Origin: Ectothiorhodospiraceae bacterium
Lineage (GTDB): Bacteria > Pseudomonadota > Gammaproteobacteria > XJ16 > Halofilaceae
Length of the DNA stretch: 64,000 nt
Assembly: GCA_007134775.1 (NCBI GenBank)
Contig: SLKC01000071.1
Span: 88,091-152,090 of the forward strand
Direction: 5' to 3'
Shown here: piece by piece, positions 31,935 through 42,061 of the stretch
Layout: each line of letters starts with the position of its first letter
How positions within the stretch are numbered: position 1 is the first letter of the stretch
The notes under the pieces: model-generated
Seen by the model: only the letters and a program-made list of their open reading frames with translations
Database searches by the model: none
Told to the model about the DNA's origin: nothing
Position numbers and translations under genes: made by a program

Positions 31935-32936
31935 ATGCCGCCCGTCGCGCGCCGGATCGTTCAGCAGTGGCACCATCCGACGCTAGCCGGTCAGATCCTG
32001 TTGCGCCCTGTCTCCTGGCTGTTCGCGTTGTTGATCGTCGCTCGGCGCGCCGCCTATGGGCTGGGCCTCAAGCGCACCCGACGCCCGCCCATGCCCGTCA
32101 TCGTGGTCGGCAACCTCACCGTCGGCGGTAGCGGCAAGACGCCGCTGGTGGGCTATCTCGTCGAACGGCTCGCAGCGGCGGGCTGGCAGCCCGGCATCGT
32201 CAGCCGCGGCTACGGGCGGGACGGAGCCCGTGCGCTGCGCGTCGGCGCGGAAACCACGGTCGCCGAGGCCGGTGACGAGCCGTTGCTGCTCTACCAGCGC
32301 ACGCAGCGACCGGTCGCGGTGGGCGCGGATCGTGCCAGCGCGGTGGCTTTACTGGACGACTGCGATGTGGTGGTCGCCGATGACGGCCTGCAGCACTACG
32401 CCTTGGCGCGTGATCTCGAGATCGCCGTCATTGATGGTGAGTCAGGCCTCGGGAATGGCCGCCTGCTCCCCGCCGGCCCGCTACGAGAACCGCAGACGCG
32501 GCTCGCGCAGGTCGACTTCGTCGCTGTGCGTGATGGCGAATGGCCCCGCGCCTGGCGATTCCGCGTGTGCCCCGGCGAGGCCTGCCGCCTCACCGATGGC
32601 GTTCGGTGCCGGCTCGACGCCTGGCACGATACGCATGTGCATGCCGTTGCCGCCATAGGTGTGCCGGAGCGCTTCTTCGGGCAGCTTGAGGACGCCGGTC
32701 TGGAAGTGACGCGCCATGGCTTCCCCGATCATCATGCGCTGCAGCCCGCGGATGTCGGATTCGACGATGGCGATCCGATACTGATGACCGAGAAGGATGC
32801 GGTAAAGTGTCGGGCATTCGCCGACGATCGCATGTGGGCGGTGGCCGCGACGGTCGAAGATCGGGACGGCCTCGGCGAAGCCGTATGCGCCCGACTGCAA
32901 GCGACTGGGAGGAACCGTGGATCGCCGACTTCTTGA
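31935..32936 (+). CDS. lpxK: Tetraacyldisaccharide 4'-kinase LpxK
   Basis: LpxK phosphorylates the 4' position of the lipid A disaccharide at the membrane, the sixth step of the Raetz pathway. The 333-residue protein has an N-terminal hydrophobic helix ([17 protein letters not shown]), the P-loop-like [26 protein letters not shown], and [22 protein letters not shown]. The ATG at 31935 lies 10 nt after the msbA stop. Its end overlaps the next gene by 20 nt. Confidence 0.96.
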   Translation: MPPVARRIVQQWHHPTLAGQILLRPVSWLFALLIVARRAAYGLGLKRTRRPPMPVIVVGNLTVGGSGKTPLVGYLVERLAAAGWQPGIVSRGYGRDGARALRVGAETTVAEAGDEPLLLYQRTQRPVAVGADRASAVALLDDCDVVVADDGLQHYALARDLEIAVIDGESGLGNGRLLPAGPLREPQTRLAQVDFVAVRDGEWPRAWRFRVCPGEACRLTDGVRCRLDAWHDTHVHAVAAIGVPERFFGQLEDAGLEVTRHGFPDHHALQPADVGFDDGDPILMTEKDAVKCRAFADDRMWAVAATVEDRDGLGEAVCARLQATGRNRGSPTS

Positions 32937-33117
32937 AATCCTGGTGTGTCCCCTCTGCAAGGGACCGCTACTACTACGCAAGCGCGAGCAGGAGCTGGTC
33001 TGTCTCGGTGATCGCCTGGGCTTTCCCATCCGAGATGGAATCCCGGTGATGCTGGAGGACGAAGCCCGCCAGCTCTCCCAGGAGGAGACGGAGACATTGC
33101 GCGAGGCGCGTAATTGA
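32917..33117 (+). CDS. ycaR: Trm112-like protein YcaR
   Basis: This small protein of 66 residues belongs to the Trm112p family ([26 protein letters not shown]). Only one Cys-x2-Cys pair is seen in the short domain, as is typical for bacterial members. The function is unknown, possibly a small activator of methyltransferases as in eukaryotes. It is encoded between lpxK and kdsB, an order conserved across gammaproteobacteria. The start is GTG. Confidence 0.92.
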   Translation: MDRRLLEILVCPLCKGPLLLRKREQELVCLGDRLGFPIRDGIPVMLEDEARQLSQEETETLREARN

Positions 33118-33872
33118 GCGCGGGCGCGACAATCCGGATCGCGATCCCCGCGCGTTACGATTCAACCCGACTGCCCGGCAAGCCGCTGGTGCGCATTCAT
33201 GGACGGCCGCTGCTCGAGCATGTTTGGCGATGTGCCTGTGCCGTCGGCGCCGACGAGGTCGTCGTCGCAACCGATGACGAGCGGGTGGTGGAGGCGGCTA
33301 CGGCTTTCGGCGCCAAGGTCTGCCTGACGGGGTCGGATCACACCTCGGGCACGGAGCGCCTGGCCGAGGTCGCACGCGAGCAGGCGTGGGCGGCGCACGA
33401 TATCGTCGTGAATCTCCAGGGTGACGAACCCCTGACGCCACCGGCCGTGCTGCGCCAGGTTGCTCGCAACCTGGAGGCGCACCCCGACGCCGCGATCGCG
33501 ACGCTGGCGACGCCGATGGGCCGGGGCGAGGATCCGGCCAATGCGAACCTGGTCAAGGTTGTCACCGATGGCCACGGCCGCGCCCTCTACTTCAGCCGCG
33601 CCCCGATCCCGTGCGACCGCGATACCTCGCGCCCGCCTGGCGACTACTGGCGACACATCGGTCTCTACGCCTATCGCTGCGAATTCCTGCAGCAGTATGC
33701 CCGCCTGGCACCGGTCGAGATCGAACAGCGTGAATCTCTCGAACAACTGCGCGCGCTCTGGCACGGCTTCCGTATCCACGTCGATGTCGCCTGCGAGGTG
33801 CCTGGAGCCGGTGTGGATACCCCGGAAGATCTTGAGCGTGTTGCCCCCTTACTGGGGGGCAGGGATGGCTGA
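33114..33872 (+). CDS. kdsB: 3-deoxy-manno-octulosonate cytidylyltransferase KdsB
   Basis: KdsB activates KDO to CMP-KDO for attachment to lipid A. The 252-residue protein has the family motifs [43 protein letters not shown] and [10 protein letters not shown]. The start codon is a TTG at 33114 that overlaps the ycaR stop. Coupled translation would explain its use. The gene's end overlaps the next gene by 8 nt. Confidence 0.95.
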   Translation: MSAGATIRIAIPARYDSTRLPGKPLVRIHGRPLLEHVWRCACAVGADEVVVATDDERVVEAATAFGAKVCLTGSDHTSGTERLAEVAREQAWAAHDIVVNLQGDEPLTPPAVLRQVARNLEAHPDAAIATLATPMGRGEDPANANLVKVVTDGHGRALYFSRAPIPCDRDTSRPPGDYWRHIGLYAYRCEFLQQYARLAPVEIEQRESLEQLRALWHGFRIHVDVACEVPGAGVDTPEDLERVAPLLGGRDG

Positions 33873-34464
33873 CGACTGGGAGCTGGTACGGCGGGAGACG
33901 GCCTATGCCGGCTATTTCCGCATCGATCGCTGCCATCTGCGCCACCGGCGCTTCGATGGTGGCTGGACGCCGGTGCTACAGCGCGAGGTCTTCGAGCGCG
34001 GGCATGCGGCGGCGGTTCTGCCCTACGACGCGCAGCGCGACGAGGTGCTGCTGATCGAACAATTCCGTGTCGGCGCGATCGAGGCGAGCAGCAGCCCGTG
34101 GCTGCTTGAACTGGTCGCGGGGATCATCGAGGCGGGGGAGGCCGCCGCCGAGGTGGCTCGGCGCGAGGCGGGAGAGGAAGCGGGAATCACGATTGATGAG
34201 CTGGTGCCGGTCTGTGAGTACCTGGTCAGTCCGGGCGGCACCAGTGAGCGCACGGCGCTGTTCATCGGTCGCACCGACCTTGCCGGGGCGGGCGGCATCC
34301 ACGGACGGGCGGAGGAGAACGAGGACATCCGGGTCCATGTTGTGCCCGCGAACGAGGCAATCCGCTGGGCTGACACCGGCCGGGTGAACAACGCAGCCGG
34401 GCTGATCGCCCTGCACTGGTTTGCTCGCCACCACGGCGAGCTGCGTCACCGCTGGGGCGCCTAG
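33865..34464 (+). CDS. nudF: ADP-ribose pyrophosphatase (Nudix hydrolase)
   Basis: This is a Nudix enzyme of the NudF/YqiE type, 199 residues, expected to hydrolyse ADP-ribose to AMP and ribose 5-phosphate. The Nudix box is complete (GIIEAGEAAAEVARREAGEEAGI), and upstream residues HAAAVLPYD with VLLIEQFRVGA and the later SPGGTSERTALFIGR fit ADP-ribose hydrolases. The ATG at 33865 overlaps kdsB by 8 nt. Its TAG stop shares the bases CTAG with the stop of the opposing gene. Confidence 0.9.
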   Translation: MADDWELVRRETAYAGYFRIDRCHLRHRRFDGGWTPVLQREVFERGHAAAVLPYDAQRDEVLLIEQFRVGAIEASSSPWLLELVAGIIEAGEAAAEVARREAGEEAGITIDELVPVCEYLVSPGGTSERTALFIGRTDLAGAGGIHGRAEENEDIRVHVVPANEAIRWADTGRVNNAAGLIALHWFARHHGELRHRWGA

Positions 34465-34994
34465 ATCCCGAGGGGGCGGAACTCCGCCTCTGGCGTGCTG
34501 TGCTCCCACACCTCATCGAACCAGGTGCGGTACTGAACCGCTGTTGCCCCGGCGGCGAAGTCGACACTGCCCTCATAGCGCTCAGCGATGGGGCGATAGA
34601 GCAGACCGTGGTGGTCGGCGACGACGAAGGCGAAGGACTCCCCAGCCCACTCTTCAGCGGTTCGACGCACCTCGATGTGGCTGGGCAGCGCCTGTACGAG
34701 TTGGATCAATGGGTGCGCACGGCGCAGCGCCGGCTGCGGATCCTGCAGGAGGATGCGGATGAAGGTGTAGGCGTTGCGCCGCGCCATCGCTGACGCCGCG
34801 TCGACGAAGGCGTCGGTACCGAGCACTTCGGCGTCGAGATCGTGGCTGAATATCCGCACGCCGCGACGGGCCGCCTGCATCAGGGCGAGGGCGGCGTCAC
34901 GGCAGTCGCTGAGTCCATGGAGGGCGTGCTCGCCCTGGTCTTCACCCAGTTCGGGTACTGCGCCATCCTTCGTAAAAGGGGTATCGTTGTCCAT
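34461..34994 (-). CDS. DUF7931-like conserved protein
   Basis: This 177-residue cytosolic protein of unknown function is typical of pseudomonads and related gammaproteobacteria. The segment RRGVRIFSHDLDAEVLGTDAFVDAASAMARR recalls the core of phospholipase D-like folds, but no HKD motif is present. Its stop shares the CTAG tetranucleotide with the convergent nudF stop. It lies 24 nt downstream of purB on the same strand, so it is probably cotranscribed with purB. Confidence 0.7.
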   Translation of the reverse strand: MDNDTPFTKDGAVPELGEDQGEHALHGLSDCRDAALALMQAARRGVRIFSHDLDAEVLGTDAFVDAASAMARRNAYTFIRILLQDPQPALRRAHPLIQLVQALPSHIEVRRTAEEWAGESFAFVVADHHGLLYRPIAERYEGSVDFAAGATAVQYRTWFDEVWEHSTPEAEFRPLGI

Positions 34995-35018
34995 GGGCTA
35001 CCCTTGCCTGGCGGCGGG

Positions 35019-36661
<1,643 letters not shown>

Positions 36662-38050
36662 ATGAGCAACGAACAAGTCCGAATCGAGCGCGACAGCATG
36701 GGCGAGCTCGAGGTGCCTGCCGATGCCTTGTACGGGGCACAGACCCAGCGGGCGGTGAATAATTTCCCGATCAGTGGTCGCCCCCTGCCGTTCGCCATTA
36801 TCCGTGCGGTCGCGCTGGTCAAGCAGGCCTGCGCCCAGGTCAACACCGAACTCGATCTGCTCGACCCCGACATCGCGGCTGCGATCCGCGACGCGGCTGC
36901 CCGGGTTGCCAACGGCGAGCTCACCGACCACTTCCCCGTCGATGTCTTCCAAACCGGCTCGGGCACGAGCACGAACATGAACGCCAACGAGGTGATCGCG
37001 CGGGTCGCGGGGCAGAGTGCGGGGCAGACCGTGCATCCGAACGATCACGTCAATATGGGGCAGAGCTCGAACGACGTGTTCCCTACCGCGCTCCATGTCG
37101 GCGCTTGCCTTGAGATCCACGAGCGGTTGTTGCCCGCGCTGGAACACCTCGCCGAGACCATCGATGCCCGGGTCGAGGAGCTCGACGCCTTCGTCAAGAC
37201 GGGACGGACCCATCTCATGGATGCAATGCCGGTCACTGTTGGCCAGGAGCTAGCCGGCTGGAGCGCGCAGGTGCGCATGGGCATCGAGCGCCTGCAGTCG
37301 AGCCTGCCCCGGCTGCAGGCGCTCACGCAGGGAGGGACCGCGGTCGGCACGGGCATCAATGCACCGGAGGGCTTCGGCCCGCGTGTGGCCACCGAGCTGC
37401 GCACGCTCACGGGTATTGCGTTCAACAGCAAGGCCAACTACTTCGAGGGCCAGAGCACGCTCGATGCGGCGGTGGAGATGAGCGGTCAGCTCAATGCCGT
37501 TGCGACCAGTCTGATGAAGATCAGCAACGACCTGCGCTGGATGAATTCGGGGCCCCTGGCCGGTCTCGGCGAGATCGCGCTGCCTGCGCTGCAGCCGGGG
37601 TCGAGTATCATGCCGGGCAAGGTCAACCCGGTCATCCCGGAGGCCGTGGCGATGACCTGCGCACAGGTGACCGGCAACCACTCGACCGTCACCGTGGCGG
37701 GGCAGTCGGGCAATTTCCAGCTCAACGTGATGCTGCCCGTCGCGGCCACTAACCTGGTCGAGAGTATCGTGCTTCTGGCGAATGCCAGCCGCGTGCTTGC
37801 CGACAAGGCGATCGCCGGTTTCCAGGTCAGCGAGGCCCGCCTGAGCGAACCGCTTGCCCGCAATCCGATCCTGGTGACCGCCCTCAACGCGGTCATTGGC
37901 TACGAGACCGGGGCGAAGATCGCCAAGCGGGCCTACGCGGAGGGCAGGCCGCTGATCGAGGTCGCCCGAGAGATGACCGATCTGCCCGAGGTGCAGCTGC
38001 GCGAGCTGCTCGACCCCGCCCGCCTGACTCGTGGCGGTATCGTGCGCTGA
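36662..38050 (+). CDS. fumC: Class II fumarate hydratase
   Basis: FumC is the iron-independent, oxidation-resistant fumarase, interconverting fumarate and malate. The 462-residue protein has TGSGTSTNMNANEVIA, HVNMGQSSNDVFPTA, KTGRTHLMDAMPVTVGQE and the signature GSSIMPGKVNPVIPE. ATG 36662 is the family start. The upstream frame is not homologous. Its end is followed within 50 nt by a DUF924 gene. Confidence 0.96.
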   Translation: MSNEQVRIERDSMGELEVPADALYGAQTQRAVNNFPISGRPLPFAIIRAVALVKQACAQVNTELDLLDPDIAAAIRDAAARVANGELTDHFPVDVFQTGSGTSTNMNANEVIARVAGQSAGQTVHPNDHVNMGQSSNDVFPTALHVGACLEIHERLLPALEHLAETIDARVEELDAFVKTGRTHLMDAMPVTVGQELAGWSAQVRMGIERLQSSLPRLQALTQGGTAVGTGINAPEGFGPRVATELRTLTGIAFNSKANYFEGQSTLDAAVEMSGQLNAVATSLMKISNDLRWMNSGPLAGLGEIALPALQPGSSIMPGKVNPVIPEAVAMTCAQVTGNHSTVTVAGQSGNFQLNVMLPVAATNLVESIVLLANASRVLADKAIAGFQVSEARLSEPLARNPILVTALNAVIGYETGAKIAKRAYAEGRPLIEVAREMTDLPEVQLRELLDPARLTRGGIVR

Positions 38051-38099
38051 GCGCACGCGTGCTGTCGATAGGCGATGGCGGCCATGCTGGAGCTGCACC

Positions 38100-38714
38100 A
38101 TGGCGCGAGGAGACACTATCCACGAATTCTGGTTCGGCACCCTCGATGCGCAGGGCCGGGCCCCCGCCGAGCGCCAGGCCCGCTGGTTCCGTCCCGATCC
38201 CGACTTCGATCGCCATGTGCGCGGCCGGTTCGAGGCCGATCTGCGCGCCGCTGCGAGCGGACGCCGCCGCCAGTGGGAGCGCGAGCCCCGCAGTGCGCTG
38301 GCGCTGGTGCTGCTGTTCGATCAGTTTCCGCGCAATATGTATCGCGGCACGCCGCGGGCCTTCATGTTCGATGCGCGTGCCCGTGCCTGCCTCGAGGCGG
38401 CATTAGAGCAGGGCCTCGAGAGGGCGCTCTGGCCGATCGAGCGCACCTTTCTGTTCATGCCGCTGCAGCATGCCGAGGATCTGGCAGCCCAGGACGAGTC
38501 GGTACACCGCTTCGAGGCCCTGGTCGCTGAAGTCCCCGTTGATCAGCGCGATCTGTTCGAGGAGTTCGCGCGCTACGCGCGCGAGCATCGCGAGGTCATT
38601 GCCGCCTTCGGGCGCTTTCCGCACCGCAACGCCATCCTCGGTCGCGTCTCGAGCGAGACTGAGCAGGAATACCTGGCCACGGGCGGTGCCAACTGGGGCC
38701 AAGGCACTGGCTGA
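38100..38714 (+). CDS. DUF924 family protein
   Basis: This 204-residue TPR-like alpha-helical protein of the DUF924 family has unknown function. It is recognised by IHEFWFGTLDAQGRAP, WFRPDPDFD and the diagnostic LLFDQFPRNMYRGTPRAFMFD, followed by LFMPLQHAED and RFPHRNAILGR. The start at 38100 is chosen from the homology. It is convergent with rlmM, 28 nt apart. Confidence 0.9.
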   Translation: MARGDTIHEFWFGTLDAQGRAPAERQARWFRPDPDFDRHVRGRFEADLRAAASGRRRQWEREPRSALALVLLFDQFPRNMYRGTPRAFMFDARARACLEAALEQGLERALWPIERTFLFMPLQHAEDLAAQDESVHRFEALVAEVPVDQRDLFEEFARYAREHREVIAAFGRFPHRNAILGRVSSETEQEYLATGGANWGQGTG

Positions 38715-38742
38715 AATGCAACAGCCGTAGGGGCGCCCGGGA

Positions 38743-39816
38743 TCAATCGCGGGGCAAGGACGCTGTGGTTGCAAAGACCGTGATCTCTTCGCGGTCATGG
38801 TAGAGCTGGCGTGCGGCCAGCCGCCCGCAGAGCGGCAGCGCTTCGCGCAGGACCTCTAGATGGTCGCGCACTGCCTGCCAGCGCTTCTTCATCGGCAGCT
38901 TCAGATTGACCACCGCGTGGCGGCAGTACACCGTTTTCAGCCAGTCGGCGCTCAGTTGCGCGATACGGTGCGGGCGCTCGACCATATCGCAGAGCAGCCA
39001 GTCGACCCGCTGGCGAGGCCAGAAAGTGAAACCATCGGTGCGATGGTGGTGTACGCGCGGACTCGCCTCGAGGGTTGCGGCGAGACAGGCGTTATCGACG
39101 GCGTCGACCTGGAGGCCGCGCTGCGCCATGAACCAGCTCCAGCCACCCGGCGCCGCCCCCAGATCCACCGCCCGGCGGCCGGGGCGTAGCCAGGCAGTGC
39201 GCTCCCGCTCGTTGAGAAACAGTGCCAGCGCCTCTTCAAGTTTCAGCGTGGAGCGGCTCGGTGCACCAGCGGGCGCGCGCAAGCGGGGTATGCCACCGAT
39301 CCAGGGCGAGGCATTGGCCGGATCGGAGAGCCCGAGAAGCGCCTGATCGCCCGTGAGCAGGAAGACGTGGAGGGTGGGACCGCCGGCATCTTGTACAACG
39401 CCGCGCCGTGCCAACGCGTTTGCGATTGGACCGTGCAGCTTGCGTGCGAGGCGCGCGAGCGGGCGGGCCTCCATCGAATCGGCGTGTTCGACGCGCAGCG
39501 CGCCGATATGCGAACAGACACCGGCGACGGCGGCAGCGAGCGGCGAGGCGCGATCGGATGGTGTGAGGTCGTCGCAGCGGGCGATGACGCCGCACCACTG
39601 ACGGGGGAAGACCAGGGTCGTGAAGCGCACCGCGCGCGCTAGCTCCGTCAAGCCGTCCGGCGTGCTCGGGTGGAACTCGACATAGCCATTCCCGGTGCGA
39701 CACCAGCCGGGGATATCCAGGTCATTCGCCCGGTCACTGACTTCCGCCGCGCAGTCGTTCTCGAGGCCCGGACGGCAGTAGAGCAGGCAGGCGCGGGTGT
39801 CGGCGTTCACGTTCAT
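38743..39816 (-). CDS. rlmM: 23S rRNA (cytidine-2498-2'-O)-methyltransferase RlmM
   Basis: RlmM 2'-O-methylates C2498 of 23S rRNA with SAM. The 357-residue protein has a THUMP-like N-terminal region and an FtsJ-fold domain with SAM motif AVDLGAAPGGWSWFMAQRG, the catalytic region DWLLCDMVERP and VVNLKLPMKKRW. The start is taken at 39816 (MNVNADTRACLLYCRPG). An ATG four codons upstream is possible. It is divergent from the DUF4156 lipoprotein gene. Confidence 0.92.
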   Translation of the reverse strand: MNVNADTRACLLYCRPGLENDCAAEVSDRANDLDIPGWCRTGNGYVEFHPSTPDGLTELARAVRFTTLVFPRQWCGVIARCDDLTPSDRASPLAAAVAGVCSHIGALRVEHADSMEARPLARLARKLHGPIANALARRGVVQDAGGPTLHVFLLTGDQALLGLSDPANASPWIGGIPRLRAPAGAPSRSTLKLEEALALFLNERERTAWLRPGRRAVDLGAAPGGWSWFMAQRGLQVDAVDNACLAATLEASPRVHHHRTDGFTFWPRQRVDWLLCDMVERPHRIAQLSADWLKTVYCRHAVVNLKLPMKKRWQAVRDHLEVLREALPLCGRLAARQLYHDREEITVFATTASLPRD

Positions 39817-39996
39817 GGAGCAGACCATAGCGTAGCTTGGCCCCGGATGCCTATCTGCCCTTCTCTGCACCGCATGCGCCAGGCGCTGGGCATGGGATGG
39901 CTGACGCCCGTGTCGGTGCGGGCTACACTGGGGACATCGCCACCGTGCTGCTAACTGAATGGGATCAGCCGATGGCGCAAAACCTTGGGGAGTCTG

Positions 39997-40335
39997 ATGG
40001 GAATCAAGCACTGGCGGATTGCCGGCCTAGTGGCCGTACTCGGCGCACCGTTGTTCGTGATCGGATGTACCTTTGTGGCCCTCGAGCCGGAAGGTGAGCG
40101 CGTGGAGGTAGCCGAGTCCGCTGAACAGGTCGAAGAGTGTCAACGGGTTGGCCGTACGCGTGTGACCACGGCCGAACGGGTAGCCTTCATCCTGCGCCGC
40201 GACACTGCAATCGAGGATGATCTCGACCGCTTGGCGCGCAACAGCGGGGCCGACCTGGGTGGGGATACCGTGGTGCGCGAGTCGGAAATCGAGGAGGGCC
40301 GAGCCACATACGGTGTTTACGATTGCGGACGGTAA
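39997..40335 (+). CDS. DUF4156 lipoprotein
   Basis: This 112-residue predicted lipoprotein has a hydrophobic signal (AGLVAVLGAPLFVIGC) ending in a lipobox-like VIGC, followed by the DUF4156 pattern VEECQRVGRTRV and GADLGGDTVV, ending ATYGVYDCGR. Two or three Cys may form a disulfide. The start at 39997 follows a GGGGAG box by 5 nt. Its function is unknown, probably envelope. It lies 36 nt before thiD. Confidence 0.8.
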   Translation: MGIKHWRIAGLVAVLGAPLFVIGCTFVALEPEGERVEVAESAEQVEECQRVGRTRVTTAERVAFILRRDTAIEDDLDRLARNSGADLGGDTVVRESEIEEGRATYGVYDCGR

Positions 40336-40371
40336 CGATCTGCCCCGAGTCCGTTGAGCGAAGGATGCGTG

Positions 40372-41235
40372 ATGACCGCAGATGACGCTGGAGTACGCTC
40401 ACCCCGCGTGTTGAGCGTGGCCGGATCGGATCCCTCGGGTGGTGCGGGAATCCAGGCTGACCTGAAGACCTTCGGCGCGCTTGGCGCCTATGGCATGGCC
40501 GCCGTGACGGCGCTCACCGCGCAGAACACCCGCGGTGTGACGGGCGTGAGTGCGGTGGATGCGGACTTCGTCACGGCACAGATCGATGCCGTCTTCGCCG
40601 ACATCAACGTCGATGCCGTCAAACTGGGTATGCTGGGCGGGCCCGAATCCGTTCACCGCGTCGCTGATTGCCTGCGGCGCCACGCACCACCGTTCGTCGT
40701 GCTCGATCCGGTCATGGTGGCCCAGAGCGGCGATCGCCTCGTCGAGGAGCGCACGGTGGAGCGCATGCGAGACGAGCTCGTGCCGCTGGCAACGCTGATT
40801 ACGCCGAATCTCCCCGAGGCCGCCGTGCTCCTCAACGAGGAGGTCGCGCGGACGACGGCGGAGATGGAAGCGGTCGCCGATCGGCTCGCCGGGCTCGGTT
40901 GCTCGGCTATCCTGCTCAAGGGCGGTCACCTGGGTGGAGAGCGCAGTCCGGACCTGTTCTGTGGGCCTGGTGGTGCGATCTGGCTCGATGGCCCACGAAT
41001 CGACACCGCCAACACCCACGGCACCGGTTGCACCCTAGCTTCCGCTGCGGCCGCATTGGCGCCCGTCGCCACCTCGCTTGAGGTGGCGGTGCGCGCGGCG
41101 AAGCGTTATCTCGGTGAATGTATTGCCCACGCCGATGCGCTTGGCGTCGGTGGCGGCAACGGACCGGTGCACCACTTCCATGATCCGGCGGTTCGGGCGC
41201 TGCGGCAGCGACTGCTGCGTGCGAGCCGCGCGTGA
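40372..41235 (+). CDS. thiD: Hydroxymethylpyrimidine / phosphomethylpyrimidine kinase
   Basis: ThiD phosphorylates HMP and HMP-P to HMP-PP, the pyrimidine half of thiamine. The 287-residue protein has VAGSDPSGGAGIQADLKTF, KLGMLGG, VLDPVMVAQSGDRL and the anion-hole motif NTHGTGCTLASA. The ATG at 40372 follows an AAGGA box. No thiE or TPP riboswitch is visible next to it. It is convergent with thpR. thiL is also in this window at 49504. Confidence 0.94.
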   Translation: MTADDAGVRSPRVLSVAGSDPSGGAGIQADLKTFGALGAYGMAAVTALTAQNTRGVTGVSAVDADFVTAQIDAVFADINVDAVKLGMLGGPESVHRVADCLRRHAPPFVVLDPVMVAQSGDRLVEERTVERMRDELVPLATLITPNLPEAAVLLNEEVARTTAEMEAVADRLAGLGCSAILLKGGHLGGERSPDLFCGPGGAIWLDGPRIDTANTHGTGCTLASAAAALAPVATSLEVAVRAAKRYLGECIAHADALGVGGGNGPVHHFHDPAVRALRQRLLRASRA

Positions 41236-41257
41236 CACAGCCCGCTGTCGCACCGGG

Positions 41258-41824
41258 TTATTCCGCCTCCGGCGACACCCGTTCAGCGACTCGCAGGAAG
41301 CGGGAGGCCCGCTGGTCCGGGGCGCGGGTATAAAGCACGAAGCGATCGAGTTGCAGCGTGATCGCCGGGATATCGGTCCGCTCAAGCCATGCACTCGCGC
41401 GCTGTCGGATCGCTGGGCCGGCCGAGCGTGGTGGACGGGCGAGGGTGAGGTGGGGAAGGGCGGGGCGCGACTCGGGCTCCACGCCGGCCGCCGCGCGCAA
41501 GGCATCCCTGTGCTCGCCGATGAATGCGGTGAGACGGCCTGCGTCGTCGTCGAGCACCATGCCGTAGGCGGACGGGCGGCGCGGATTGCCCAGGGCCGCG
41601 AGCCGCAATGGTTCCACCCGGAAGACCGGGCAGGGCAGGGTTAGTGCTCGCCTCCAAGCCCGGTCTGCGTGCTCGGCGCCGACGGCACCGAGGAAGGCGA
41701 GCGTGATGTGCAGGTCCGCCTCGGCCACGCGGCGCAGGCCCGCCGGCAGCCCCTCCCGCAACGAGGGAGCAAGCGCCATCGCGTCAATCGGCCATGCAAT
41801 GAACCAGTTCGGGGGTGCTCCCAT
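41258..41824 (-). CDS. thpR: RNA 2',3'-cyclic phosphodiesterase (LigT/ThpR)
   Basis: This two-histidine phosphoesterase of 188 residues hydrolyses 2',3'-cyclic phosphate ends and can act in RNA repair. Both HxTx motifs are present: HITLAFLG (about residue 39) and HLTLARPP (about 128). The opening WFIAWPID matches the family's WFFALWP-like start. It is convergent with thiD. Confidence 0.92.
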   Translation of the reverse strand: MGAPPNWFIAWPIDAMALAPSLREGLPAGLRRVAEADLHITLAFLGAVGAEHADRAWRRALTLPCPVFRVEPLRLAALGNPRRPSAYGMVLDDDAGRLTAFIGEHRDALRAAAGVEPESRPALPHLTLARPPRSAGPAIRQRASAWLERTDIPAITLQLDRFVLYTRAPDQRASRFLRVAERVSPEAE

Positions 41825-42061
41825 CGCGCCATCACTCCGGGCTCATGTCTGCTGCAATGCGGCGACGTGTATGCACGACCATGCGATTATGGCTGAAAAA
41901 TGCCGTATAAGTCTTTGTCGAGCAAGTTTTTTCAGGGTGTCGCCGGTGCGCGCACGCTCGACGCGCCCTGAGGCGGCGAGCACAATGGCTTCCTGCTCGG
42001 GCGTCCCGGCCCGCTGGCGCGTTTGCGCGGCGGCTCGACCCATGGCGGGAAGGAGGATGCG

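Noticed and set aside
41843..42043. A 66-codon minus-strand frame between thpR and the acyl-CoA dehydrogenase
   Set aside because: A stretch looks protein-like (LAASGRVERARTGDTLKKLA), but there is no ribosome-binding site and no homologue was recognised. Left unannotated.
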